From Rikenellaceae bacterium (GTDB taxonomy: Bacteria; Bacteroidota; Bacteroidia; Bacteroidales; UBA932): a stretch of DNA of 17,442 nt. The DNA lies in NCBI GenBank assembly GCA_900769735.1, contig CAAGHY010000115.1:1-17442 (forward strand). The letters run 5' to 3'. Both the position numbers and the translations under genes were made by a program. Shown here piece by piece: positions 7,276 to 14,923 of the stretch; within the stretch, counting starts at the first letter, position 1; each line of letters starts with the position of its first letter. The notes below the pieces were generated by a model that saw nothing but the letters and a program-made list of their open reading frames with translations, was not told the origin of the DNA and searched no databases.

Positions 7276-8996
7276 TGATGGAGAAAGGAAGCTTTATACC
7301 AACCTCCAAAAAGGAGATAGATGCTTTAGGATGGGACTATATAGATGTTATCCTGTTTACGGGTGATGCGTATATAGACCATCCCTCTTTTGGTACTGCA
7401 GTAATAGCAAGGGTACTTCAGAGCAACGGATACAGGGTTGCCATAGTACCGCAGCCTAACTGGAGGGATGATTTGAGGGACTTCAAGAAACTTGGAGAGC
7501 CAAGACTTTTCTTTGGAGTGAATTCAGGTGCAATGGATTCTATGGTGAACCATTATACAGCTGCCAAGAGATTGCGCAGCAATGATGCATATACACCAAA
7601 CGGAGCCCCGCAGATGCGCCCTGATTATGCTGTTAAGGTATATTCAAACATTCTTAAGAAGCTCTATCCATATACTCCTGTTGTCATTGGTGGAATTGAG
7701 GCTTCTTTGCGCAGATTTACCCATTACGATTACTGGCAGGACAAGCTGCTCCCATCTGTATTGGTTGAGAGCAAGGCTGATTACCTGATCTACGGAATGG
7801 GAGAGAGGGCAATTGTGGACCTGGCACGCCATATAGAGGAGGGAAACTGGGAAGACAAGAACAAACTGCAGCAGGTTGCCTGGTTGAGTGATGAAAAGCC
7901 ACAGGATGCTCCCGACAGAATTTTCCTTCATTCCTACGAGAAATGCCTGAAGGACAAAAAGGCATTCGTGGAGAATTTCAATGTGATTGAGACTGAGGCC
8001 AACCGAATGGTTGCCAGACAATTGATAGAGCAGGTAGGAAACAAGTACCTGTGCGTGAATTCACCTTATCCGCTTCCAAGTGTTGAAGAGTTGGATTCAT
8101 ATTATGATCTGCCTTATACAAAACTTCCGCATCCACGCTATAAAGGAAAACACATTCCTGCTTACGAGATGATCAAATTCTCCATAAATACCCATAGAGG
8201 ATGTTTTGGAGGATGCAGTTTCTGTACTATAGCGGCGCATCAGGGAAAACATATCCAGAGCAGAAGTGAGAGGTCAATCCTTGAAGAGATTGAAAAGTTG
8301 AATACGTTGCAGGGATTTGCCGGCAATATATCTGATTTGGGTGCACCTACGGCAAATATGTACGGTATGTGCGGCAATGACCTTTCAGTATGCCAGAAAT
8401 GTTTCAGGAAGAGCTGTCTGTATCCTAAACGCTGTCCTAATCTGAACAACTCCCACAGAAGACTTATAAAGCTTTACAAGAGCGTTTCCCAGATAAAGGG
8501 GATAAGGAATGCATACATTGGAAGCGGTATCAGATATGACCTTTTCCTGGATGAAAAAGGATTCCTTGACAGTTCATCCAAACCATATTTTGAGGAACTT
8601 GTAACAAGACATACCAGCGGCAGACTGAAGGTTGCCCCCGAGCATACGGAACAGAGCGTTCTTGATCTTATGGGCAAACCGTCATTTGCATTGTTTGAGA
8701 GGTTGAAGAGAGAGTTTGACAAGCTTGTAAGAGATAAAGGTCTCAGATATCAGATTGTCCCTTATTTCATCTCCTCACATCCTGGATGTACTATGAAGGA
8801 GATGGAGAACCTGGCTTCAAACAAAGCTCTGAAAGGGGTATATACAGACCAGGTGCAGGATTTCACTCCAACACCTATGACCCGCTCATCGGCGATGTAC
8901 TATGCCCAGATGGATACCAAAACCTTCAAACCGGTGTTTGTAGAGAAAAATGCAGACCGTAAAAAGATGCAAAAATCTTATTTTTTTAACAAGTAG
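7275..8996 (+). CDS. YgiQ-family radical SAM protein (UPF0313 type), function unknown
   Basis: Radical S-adenosylmethionine protein of the YgiQ family; its reaction is not known. It has 573 residues. The N-terminal domain (about 1-290) holds the family stretches LFTGDAYIDHPSFGTAVIAR and VIGGIEASLRRFTHYDYW. The radical SAM core carries the 4Fe-4S motif C310-x3-C314-x2-C317 in NTHRGCFGGCSFCTIAAHQGK. A second cysteine cluster (366, 373, 376, 381, 387) precedes CPNLNNSHRR, a feature of this family, so a second cluster or a metal site is possible. The core ends with VQDFTPTPMTRSSAMYY. The C-terminus is shorter than in the long YgiQ proteins (over 700 residues in E. coli, from memory). The second codon is also ATG (7278), so MEKGSF is an equally good start. 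It shares one base with argS, implying coupled translation. Confidence 0.9.
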   Translation: MMEKGSFIPTSKKEIDALGWDYIDVILFTGDAYIDHPSFGTAVIARVLQSNGYRVAIVPQPNWRDDLRDFKKLGEPRLFFGVNSGAMDSMVNHYTAAKRLRSNDAYTPNGAPQMRPDYAVKVYSNILKKLYPYTPVVIGGIEASLRRFTHYDYWQDKLLPSVLVESKADYLIYGMGERAIVDLARHIEEGNWEDKNKLQQVAWLSDEKPQDAPDRIFLHSYEKCLKDKKAFVENFNVIETEANRMVARQLIEQVGNKYLCVNSPYPLPSVEELDSYYDLPYTKLPHPRYKGKHIPAYEMIKFSINTHRGCFGGCSFCTIAAHQGKHIQSRSERSILEEIEKLNTLQGFAGNISDLGAPTANMYGMCGNDLSVCQKCFRKSCLYPKRCPNLNNSHRRLIKLYKSVSQIKGIRNAYIGSGIRYDLFLDEKGFLDSSSKPYFEELVTRHTSGRLKVAPEHTEQSVLDLMGKPSFALFERLKREFDKLVRDKGLRYQIVPYFISSHPGCTMKEMENLASNKALKGVYTDQVQDFTPTPMTRSSAMYYAQMDTKTFKPVFVEKNADRKKMQKSYFFNK

Positions 8997-9020
8997 AAAA
9001 AAACATTTTTTTATAAGAAA

Positions 9021-9039
9021 AATTGCACTATAATTGCAC
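9021..9039 (+). promoter_or_regulatory. Promoter-region tandem direct repeat AATTGCAC with 11-bp period
   Basis: AATTGCAC occurs at 9021-9028 and again at 9032-9039, separated by TAT, so the copies repeat every 11 bp, about one helical turn. The segment TATAATTG (9029-9036), which overlaps the second copy, resembles the -7 element TAnnTTTG with one mismatch. A T-tract at 9006-9012 could supply a weak -33 region. The repeat may be an operator or may be coincidental. Confidence 0.35.
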
Positions 9040-9087
9040 CTACAAACAAATATAACTGGATTTTTAAAACTTATAATAAGAGAGATT

Positions 9088-9444
9088 ATGGCCGCAAAAA
9101 CTTCAGCAAGGGCACAGAAGAAGAGAGCAGTTGTAAGTTATGCAAACATGTCACCAGAGTTGGCTGCTGCGTTCAAGGAAAAGTATCCGAAAGGATATGC
9201 AGATTATATGGGAGATTTGTTTAAAGTTGACAAGCCTGACGGTTCATTTTTTTATGCAGTTTCCGTTGAGATCCCAGACGCTATCTATCTTGTGAAAATA
9301 GAAGTTAAGATTGATGATTATGATGATGTTGAGGACGGATTGTTTGGTGGAACAGAAGGTGATGAGGATACAGGTGGAGAGGGTGGAACATTCCCTGATG
9401 ATGGAACCAACTCATTCGGCGGAGATGACGATTCAGAAGAATAA
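9088..9444 (+). CDS. Small conserved-looking protein with acidic low-complexity tail, function unknown
   Basis: A 118-residue protein without a recognised catalytic domain. Three parts can be seen: a basic N-terminus (KTSARAQKKR, residues 4-13); a compact central region (about 17-74) with MSPELAAAFKEKYPKGYADY, a short KVDKPDGSFFYAVSVEIPDAIYLVKIEVKI strand-rich segment and no Cys; and a Gly/Asp/Glu-rich tail in which 18 of the last 44 residues are acidic. There is no signal peptide or membrane segment, so it is probably cytoplasmic. I think related proteins occur across Bacteroidales, but from memory only. I chose ATG 9088, preceded by A-rich TTATAATAAGAGAGATT; a longer in-frame TTG start at 9034 overlaps the probable promoter. 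It is a single-gene unit with its own terminator. The opposite charges of the two ends would suit a protein or nucleic-acid binding adaptor, but this is a guess. Confidence 0.75.
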   Translation: MAAKTSARAQKKRAVVSYANMSPELAAAFKEKYPKGYADYMGDLFKVDKPDGSFFYAVSVEIPDAIYLVKIEVKIDDYDDVEDGLFGGTEGDEDTGGEGGTFPDDGTNSFGGDDDSEE

Positions 9445-9463
9445 ATGTCATTTACAGATATTC

Positions 9464-9499
9464 AAAAGGTGATGTGGTAAACACAGTCACCTTTTTTTT
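9464..9499 (+). terminator. Rho-independent terminator after the acidic protein gene
   Basis: The arms AAAAGGTGA (9464-9472) and TCACCTTTT (9487-9495) pair perfectly. The stem is extended inward by GTG/CAC (9474-9476 with 9482-9484) around the loop GTAAA. The last four T of the stem run into an eight-T tract (9492-9499). It separates the small gene from the ClC operon, whose promoter I could not identify with confidence. Confidence 0.88.
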
Positions 9500-9534
9500 A
9501 TTAAATTCGCAATGAATTAACTTATCTGAAAACT

Positions 9535-11301
9535 ATGATTAAAAGCCTTTTAAACAGAATAAAATCATATACTGCGGGGTTGCCGGAGAACAGGATGCTG
9601 ATCATTCTCTCTCTGGTTGTAGGTTTGGGCAGCGGTATAGCTGCCGTTGTTTTGAAACAGATGGTCCATTTCTTTGAATGGATACTTACAGGATGGTTCA
9701 ATACCCCTGCAGACAGTTTCCTTTATCTGCTGTATCCCGGTGTTGGTATGCTGATGGCATTGCTTTTTGTCAAATATGTTGTAAAGGACAATATAGGACA
9801 CGGTGTAACCAAAGTTCTGCTGGCTGTATCCAAGAATGAGTCAAAGATCAAGTCCCACAATATGTGGAGTTCAATTGTTGCCAGTTCTGCAACCATCGGA
9901 TTTGGAGGTTCAGTTGGAGCTGAGGCCCCTATTGTGTATACTGGAGCAGCCATTGGATCCAATGTTGCAAGAACTCTGGGCTTGTCATACAAGAATATGA
10001 CAATCCTTTTGGGATGTGGCGCGGCCGGTGCGGTTGCCGGAATATTCAAGGCCCCAATGGCAGGTGTCCTTTTTACCTTTGAGATATTGCTTTTCAATAT
10101 GTCAATGTCATCACTGTTGCCGTTTGTAATATCTTCTGTTACTGCAACAACAGTCTCTTATCTGTTTTTGGGAAATACTGTGGCATTTGAAAATGACCTT
10201 ACACCGTTCTCAATTGGCAATCTGCCGTATTACATTCTGTTTGGAGCAATTTGCGGCTATGCATCATTATATTTTACCAGAACTACCCTGTGGCTTGAAG
10301 ACAAGATTAAAGGCATCAACGGTACAACCAGAAGATGGCTTATATCTGCGGTATGTCTGGGATTGTTGATTTTCATATTCCCCCCTCTATATGGTGAGGG
10401 ATACGGAGTACTTACAAGTCTCCTTATGAACAATTCTGAAGAGGCAATTGGCACTTCCATTTTCCAGAAAATCCTTACAATAGATTGGGTAGTTCCAATT
10501 TTCTTCATTGGAGTATTCTTCTTCAAGGTATTTACAATGTCATTTACAAATGCCGGAGGCGGAGTAGGAGGTACATTCGGTCCCACACTGTTTATGGGTG
10601 GTATTGTTGGTTTCATCATTGCCAGAATAGTGAATCTGTCGGGAATACACGTATTGCCTGAGGCAAACTTTGTCCTTGTGGGAATGGCAGGACTTATGGC
10701 TGGAGTGATGCAGGCTCCCCTTACTGCAATTTTCCTTATTGCGGAGATTACAGGTGGCTATACTCTTCTGATGCCGTTGATCATCACATCTGCAGTCTCT
10801 TTTGCTACAATCAGATTCTATGAGCCGTATTCAATATATACAAAACGTATAGCCAAACAGGGAGATCTGCTTACACACGATTCAGACCAGGCGGTACTTA
10901 CCCTGCTGAAGACAGATGAACTTATAGAAAACGATTTCTCACCTGTGGGTCTTGAACAAACATTGGGAGATCTGGTTAAAGTAATTGCCCATAGCCACAG
11001 AAACATCTTCCCGGTTGTGAATTCAGACGGCAGGATGCAGGGAATTGTATATTTGGATGACGTGAGGGAGATAATGTTTGAGCGTGACAAATACAATACA
11101 AAGATATACTCCATTATGCAGCAGGTACCTGAGTTTGTGTACTGCAAGGAGAAGATGGAGAGTGTAATGAACAAGTTTGAGTTTACCGGGGCCTGGAACC
11201 TTCCAGTGGTGGATGAAACTGGAAAATACCTTGGTTTTGTATCAAAATCAAAGATTTTCTCAGCCTACAGGGAGCAGTTGCAGCAGGTGTCACACGATTA
11301 A
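9535..11301 (+). CDS. ClC-family anion channel/antiporter with C-terminal CBS domain pair
   Basis: Inner-membrane anion-transport protein of 588 residues: a ClC membrane domain (about 20-435) followed by two CBS domains (about 463-580), which in this family bind nucleotides and regulate gating. The first ion-binding motif is GHGVTKV (88-94) in place of GSGIPE. The gating motif reads GSVGAEAPIVYTG, with the external glutamate at Glu130. GGTFGP (345-350) corresponds to GxFxP. At the place of the inner proton glutamate of ClC antiporters (second residue of EE in LFxxEE) this protein has Ile184 (LFTFEI), as in ClC channels. Channel or antiporter is therefore undecided, as is chloride against other anions; the fluoride-type ClC motifs are not seen. 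The gene follows a strong terminator and overlaps the tex start by one base (TAATG). Confidence 0.92.
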   Translation: MIKSLLNRIKSYTAGLPENRMLIILSLVVGLGSGIAAVVLKQMVHFFEWILTGWFNTPADSFLYLLYPGVGMLMALLFVKYVVKDNIGHGVTKVLLAVSKNESKIKSHNMWSSIVASSATIGFGGSVGAEAPIVYTGAAIGSNVARTLGLSYKNMTILLGCGAAGAVAGIFKAPMAGVLFTFEILLFNMSMSSLLPFVISSVTATTVSYLFLGNTVAFENDLTPFSIGNLPYYILFGAICGYASLYFTRTTLWLEDKIKGINGTTRRWLISAVCLGLLIFIFPPLYGEGYGVLTSLLMNNSEEAIGTSIFQKILTIDWVVPIFFIGVFFFKVFTMSFTNAGGGVGGTFGPTLFMGGIVGFIIARIVNLSGIHVLPEANFVLVGMAGLMAGVMQAPLTAIFLIAEITGGYTLLMPLIITSAVSFATIRFYEPYSIYTKRIAKQGDLLTHDSDQAVLTLLKTDELIENDFSPVGLEQTLGDLVKVIAHSHRNIFPVVNSDGRMQGIVYLDDVREIMFERDKYNTKIYSIMQQVPEFVYCKEKMESVMNKFEFTGAWNLPVVDETGKYLGFVSKSKIFSAYREQLQQVSHD

Positions 11302-13448
11302 TGGACAGTATGGAGAAATTGTATGTAAAACATATTGCGGGTGTAATGTCCGTAAAGGATTGGCAGGTGGAGCATTGTGTGGAGTTGTTGGCAGAGGGAG
11401 CTACAGTGCCGTTCATCAGCCGTTACAGGAAAGAGAGGACCGGGCAGCTGGATGAGGTTCAGGTTGCTGAAATAAAGCACTGGTTCCTTAAATTTGAGGA
11501 GCTTGACAAGAGGAAGGAGGCAATCATAAAGAGTGTTTCGGAGCAAGGCAAACTTACACCTGAATTGGAGAAACTTATCTGCAGTTGCATAGCAATGCAG
11601 GACTTGGAGGATATATATCTGCCATACAAACCAAAGAGAAGAACCAGGGCTGCAATGGCCAAAGAGAAAGGTCTGGAGCCTTTGGCAGAGGCAATGCTCA
11701 CATTCAATGTGCAGGATTTTGGAAGATATGTGCACTCATTTGTAAATGGTGATTCTCTTCCCGATGAAGAGTCTGTTCTTCAGGGAGCCAGAGACATAAT
11801 TGCAGAGAATATTGCGGAGAGGGCAGATATCAGACAGGAACTGAGAATATTTTATGGAAAGAGTGCCAAGTTGCATTCAAAAGTGGCCAAAGGAAATGAT
11901 GAAGAGGGAGAGAAATTTGAGAACTACTTTGATTTCAATGAGGATATAGCAAGGATGCCTGCACACAGGCTTCTGGCAATTTTGCGAGGGGAACAGGAGG
12001 GGATTCTTCAGGTGAAGCTTGAGGCAGACAATACAATTTCCAAGAAGATTATAAACAGATTGTTCTACAAAGGGACAAAATGCAATACATTCAAATTATT
12101 TGAACAGCTGGATATGGCTGTGGATGATTCGTTGAAACGCCTTTTGCACCCTTCAATAGAGAATGAGGCAATAAAGATAGCCAAGGAGAAGGCAGACCTT
12201 GATTCCATTAAGGTGTTTGGGGAGAACCTGCGCCAACTGCTTCTGGCTTCTCCCGTAGGTGAAAAGCGTACGCTGGCAATAGATCCGGGTTTCAGGACCG
12301 GATGCAAAGTTGTGTGTCTTGGTGCCAATGGAGATTTGTTGCATAATGATACAATATATCCTCACCCGCCTGCAAATGAGAAGGTGATGGCAATGAAGAA
12401 GATCTCAAATATGGTTCAGGCCTATAAAATTGAGGTTATTGCCATTGGTAACGGAACTGCAGCAAGGGAAACTGAGGCTTTCATAAAGAGGCTTGCCCTT
12501 CCGGCAAATGTCAAAGTTTTCTCTGTAAGTGAAGACGGTGCTTCCATATATTCAGCATCACCTGTTGCAAGGGAGGAGTTCCCGCAATATGATGTTACTG
12601 TAAGGGGAGCGGTGTCAATTGGACGCAGACTTATGGACCCTTTGGCTGAACTGGTTAAAATTGACCCGAAATCTTTGGGAATAGGCCAGTACCAGCACGA
12701 TGTGGACCAGACATTGCTCAAGGAGAAATTGGATGATGTGGTTGTGAGCTGTGTTAACAGTGTGGGAGTGAACCTGAATACAGCAAGTTGTCACCTGTTG
12801 GCATATGTTTCAGGTATAGGACCGGCATTGGCAAGGAATATAGTGGATTTCAGAACAGCAAACGGTCCTTTTACATCCAGGGCCCAGCTGCTGGAGGTGA
12901 AGAGGCTTGGAGCAAAAGTTTATGAGCAGGCTGCCGGCTTCCTCAGGATTCCCGGAGCTGAAAATCCATTGGACAATTCAGCCGTGCATCCGGAACGTTA
13001 CAGGCTTGTGGACAGGATGGCCAAAGATTCAGGGATATCCTTGAAAGAACTTATCGGGAATAAAGAGAGAGTGGAGGCTCTGGATATAGAAAAGTATGTT
13101 TCTGATGAGGTTGGTCTTCCTACATTGAATGATATTGTTCAGGAGCTTGCCAAGCCTGGAAGGGATCCCCGTACAATGGCAAAAGTTCTGGAGTTTGCAG
13201 AGGATATCCATTCAATGGAGGATCTTAAGGAGGGGATGGAGTTGCCTGGAATAGTTACTAACATTACCAATTTTGGAGCATTTGTTGATATAGGTATAAA
13301 ACAAAACGGACTTATTCACGTTTCAAATATGGCGGAGAAGTTTGTTTCAAATCCCAATGATATCCTTAAACTGCATCAGCACGTGACTGTAAGGGTGCTA
13401 GAAGTGGATTTGAAGAGAGGAAGGATACAGTTGAAATTGATGAAATAA
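11301..13448 (+). CDS. tex: Tex-family transcription accessory / RNA-binding protein
   Basis: Cytoplasmic nucleic-acid binding protein of the Tex family (bacterial relative of Spt6), implicated in transcription and RNA metabolism. Its 715 residues carry the full domain order: an N-terminal helical region with the signature ATVPFISRYRKERTG (34-48); a linker with DLEDIYLPYKPKRRTRA (101-117); a YqgF/RNase H-like domain from about 322 (TLAIDPGFRTGCKV, Asp328); a helix-hairpin-helix region at about 485-560 (VSGIGPALARNIVDFR, then VKRLGAKVYEQAAGFLRI); and an S1 RNA-binding domain from about 645 to the end (GIVTNITNFGAFVDIG, GLIHVSNM). No truncation is evident. The start overlaps the ClC stop by one base, which suggests translational coupling. 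The next gene begins about 10 bases downstream, so the three probably form one operon. Confidence 0.95.
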   Translation: MDSMEKLYVKHIAGVMSVKDWQVEHCVELLAEGATVPFISRYRKERTGQLDEVQVAEIKHWFLKFEELDKRKEAIIKSVSEQGKLTPELEKLICSCIAMQDLEDIYLPYKPKRRTRAAMAKEKGLEPLAEAMLTFNVQDFGRYVHSFVNGDSLPDEESVLQGARDIIAENIAERADIRQELRIFYGKSAKLHSKVAKGNDEEGEKFENYFDFNEDIARMPAHRLLAILRGEQEGILQVKLEADNTISKKIINRLFYKGTKCNTFKLFEQLDMAVDDSLKRLLHPSIENEAIKIAKEKADLDSIKVFGENLRQLLLASPVGEKRTLAIDPGFRTGCKVVCLGANGDLLHNDTIYPHPPANEKVMAMKKISNMVQAYKIEVIAIGNGTAARETEAFIKRLALPANVKVFSVSEDGASIYSASPVAREEFPQYDVTVRGAVSIGRRLMDPLAELVKIDPKSLGIGQYQHDVDQTLLKEKLDDVVVSCVNSVGVNLNTASCHLLAYVSGIGPALARNIVDFRTANGPFTSRAQLLEVKRLGAKVYEQAAGFLRIPGAENPLDNSAVHPERYRLVDRMAKDSGISLKELIGNKERVEALDIEKYVSDEVGLPTLNDIVQELAKPGRDPRTMAKVLEFAEDIHSMEDLKEGMELPGIVTNITNFGAFVDIGIKQNGLIHVSNMAEKFVSNPNDILKLHQHVTVRVLEVDLKRGRIQLKLMK

Positions 13449-13458
13449 AATTTTGTGT

Positions 13459-14058
13459 ATGGTTGTTGCATTGGTTGGAGTATCTGCAGTTGCTTTGATT
13501 GCAGGTGTGGCTGTCTGGTATTTATGGAGCCGTTTGAATGATTACAGGAGAGAATGTGCTGCAAGGGAGAAACTGGCAGGGAAATATGGTGTTTATATGG
13601 AGGTTTCCCCTTTACAGAAGGAGAGTGTTGCAGACAGTGTCAGAAAGGAGGTTGAGGCGTGCCGGGAACTGATGCATATGACCTATATGTCTTGTGACAA
13701 TTTTGCCAAATATCAGGGCAATATAGCGGAGACTGTGGCCGGTATGTATGAGAATCGCCTGCTGCACAGTTTGTGCGGAAATATTGTGATTATGGCCAAT
13801 CTGGCTGAGGACGGTGCATTCTATAAACTTGCTGAAGAATTCAAGCTTTCGGAACTGGAACTGAGAACCTGTTGTTTCATACATTTCGGGTTCAAATGGC
13901 AGGAAACCTGTACCGCTGATACCCTTACAGAAAACGCATACAGTGTAAGATGTTCAAGGATAAGAAAAAAAATGGGACTCGCCAAAGAAGAGCGAATCCC
14001 TGATTTTCTTGCAAATTATTGCAAACTGCACACTGGTGTCAGTTTTTCTGCGCAATAA
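13459..14058 (+). CDS. Membrane-anchored protein with C-terminal LuxR/GerE-like helix-turn-helix
   Basis: A 199-residue protein. Residues 1-23 form one transmembrane segment (MVVALVGVSAVALIAGVAVW, then YLW), followed by a charged and probably helical linker to about 70. The C-terminal region (130-174, LSELELRTCC through SRIRKKMGL) aligns without gaps over 45 positions with the generic LuxR/GerE DNA-binding fold, including the hydrophobic pattern and the final RIRKKMGL of the recognition-helix region. The preceding FYKLAEEFKLSELELRTCC resembles the run-in of the Bacteroidota regulators that join a membrane segment, a coiled coil and such a domain. DNA binding is inferred, not shown. Nine cysteines in 199 residues is unusual. 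ATG 13459 is preferred to an in-frame TTG at 13453. It follows tex by 10 bases. It ends 20 bases inside the convergent transporter gene, and its coding sequence contains that operon's terminator. Confidence 0.72.
   Translation: MVVALVGVSAVALIAGVAVWYLWSRLNDYRRECAAREKLAGKYGVYMEVSPLQKESVADSVRKEVEACRELMHMTYMSCDNFAKYQGNIAETVAGMYENRLLHSLCGNIVIMANLAEDGAFYKLAEEFKLSELELRTCCFIHFGFKWQETCTADTLTENAYSVRCSRIRKKMGLAKEERIPDFLANYCKLHTGVSFSAQ
13965..14000 (-). terminator. Rho-independent terminator of the minus-strand operon, inside the opposing coding sequence
   Basis: Read on the minus strand, GGGATTCGC (14000-13992) pairs over nine positions with GCGAGTCCC (13982-13974) around a 9-base loop. One pair is a U-G wobble. 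The stem is followed by A and eight T (13972-13965). On the plus strand the same place gives a C-A mismatch and no T-tract after the stem, so the signal is directional. It lies 39 bases past the transporter stop and within codons 173-181 of the helix-turn-helix gene. Confidence 0.82.
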
Positions 14059-14923
14059 TTACTCCAACTATAACAATTGCAATACCTGCAACTGAAATTA
14101 CGGTTATCTCTTCCTGTCCCATAGCTGCTGCTCCAACGGCAGAAACAGCCGGGATAAGGGCTGAGAAGATGTTTGCCTTCATCATTCCAAGTCTGGCAAT
14201 TGAAGTTACCCAGAACAGGAATGCCACGCAGGAACATAATACAGCCAATGCCAGCAGGGGAACCATAACCTCTGCAGAGAAGAAAGTGCTGTTCAAACCA
14301 TCCAATCCGTATCCAAGGAAAAACGGCAGAAACAGCAATGCTCCAAACAGGAACTGGTAAGTTGTAATGGTGGTTGGATTGTATGATCCCGACATTTTTT
14401 TCACTACGGCTGCATATCCTGTGGCACCGGCAACAGCAAGGAACAGCAGCGCAATTCCATAGTAATGGTCAACATTGGTAACATCTCCTCCTTTCATCAC
14501 TACCATAACAATTCCGGGAATGGTGATGGCGGTTCCAATTATCTTGAATGCAGTATAAGGTACCTTGTAAAGTATCTTTTCCGCAAAAAGGCAGGTTATT
14601 GGAATGGTGGCTATGATTACAGCAGCCAGAACTGCGGAGCCGGTAGCCTTCATACCGTATGTTTCACCAATAAAGTAGATGAAAGGTTCAAAAAATGCCA
14701 TAAGGAACATATAAAGTGTATCCTTGCGGCTCACTTTCTGCAGTTTGCCTGTCACCTTGGCATAGGCCAGCAATAGCAGGCCAGCAATGGCCAATCTTAC
14801 AAATAGGAATGTAAATGGGGGTACACCGTGGTTTAGGATATCATTTGACCATACAAAAGAGAGTCCCCACAATACTATTGAAACAGTTGTAAGAAAATAG
14901 GTTTTTGCTAGTGAAGTGCTCAT
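14039..14923 (-). CDS. EamA/DMT-superfamily transporter (RhaT/PecM-like permease)
   Basis: Inner-membrane permease of the drug/metabolite transporter superfamily. Its 294 residues have about ten hydrophobic segments arranged as two EamA repeats (about 8-140 and 150-290). The N-terminus shows the family pattern SIVLWGLSFVWSNDIL followed by PFTFLFVRLAIAGLLLL. The second repeat contains SYNPTTITTYQFLFGALLFLPFFLGYG. The last helix ends close to the C-terminus (IVIVGVIIAQKN). Substrates of this family are diverse (amino acids, sugars, nucleosides, drugs) and cannot be told from sequence. The start codon overlaps the dihydroorotase stop by four bases (ATGA), so translation is probably coupled, and a substrate linked to pyrimidine metabolism is conceivable. 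The terminator for this operon is at 14000-13965. Confidence 0.9.
   Translation of the reverse strand: MSTSLAKTYFLTTVSIVLWGLSFVWSNDILNHGVPPFTFLFVRLAIAGLLLLAYAKVTGKLQKVSRKDTLYMFLMAFFEPFIYFIGETYGMKATGSAVLAAVIIATIPITCLFAEKILYKVPYTAFKIIGTAITIPGIVMVVMKGGDVTNVDHYYGIALLFLAVAGATGYAAVVKKMSGSYNPTTITTYQFLFGALLFLPFFLGYGLDGLNSTFFSAEVMVPLLALAVLCSCVAFLFWVTSIARLGMMKANIFSALIPAVSAVGAAAMGQEEITVISVAGIAIVIVGVIIAQKN

Noticed and set aside
8964..9012. Possible terminator after the YgiQ gene: AAGAT/ATCTT stem with T-run at 8981-8987, and A7-CA-T7 at 8997-9012
   Set aside because: The stems contain almost only A-T pairs. The first lies before the stop codon, so both are too weak to call as terminators without transcript data.
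9501..9525. Candidate promoters for the ClC operon (TAAATTCG at 9502-9509, TAACTTAT at 9518-9525)
   Set aside because: Each departs from TAnnTTTG in one or two key positions and lacks a convincing -33 TTTG at the right distance.
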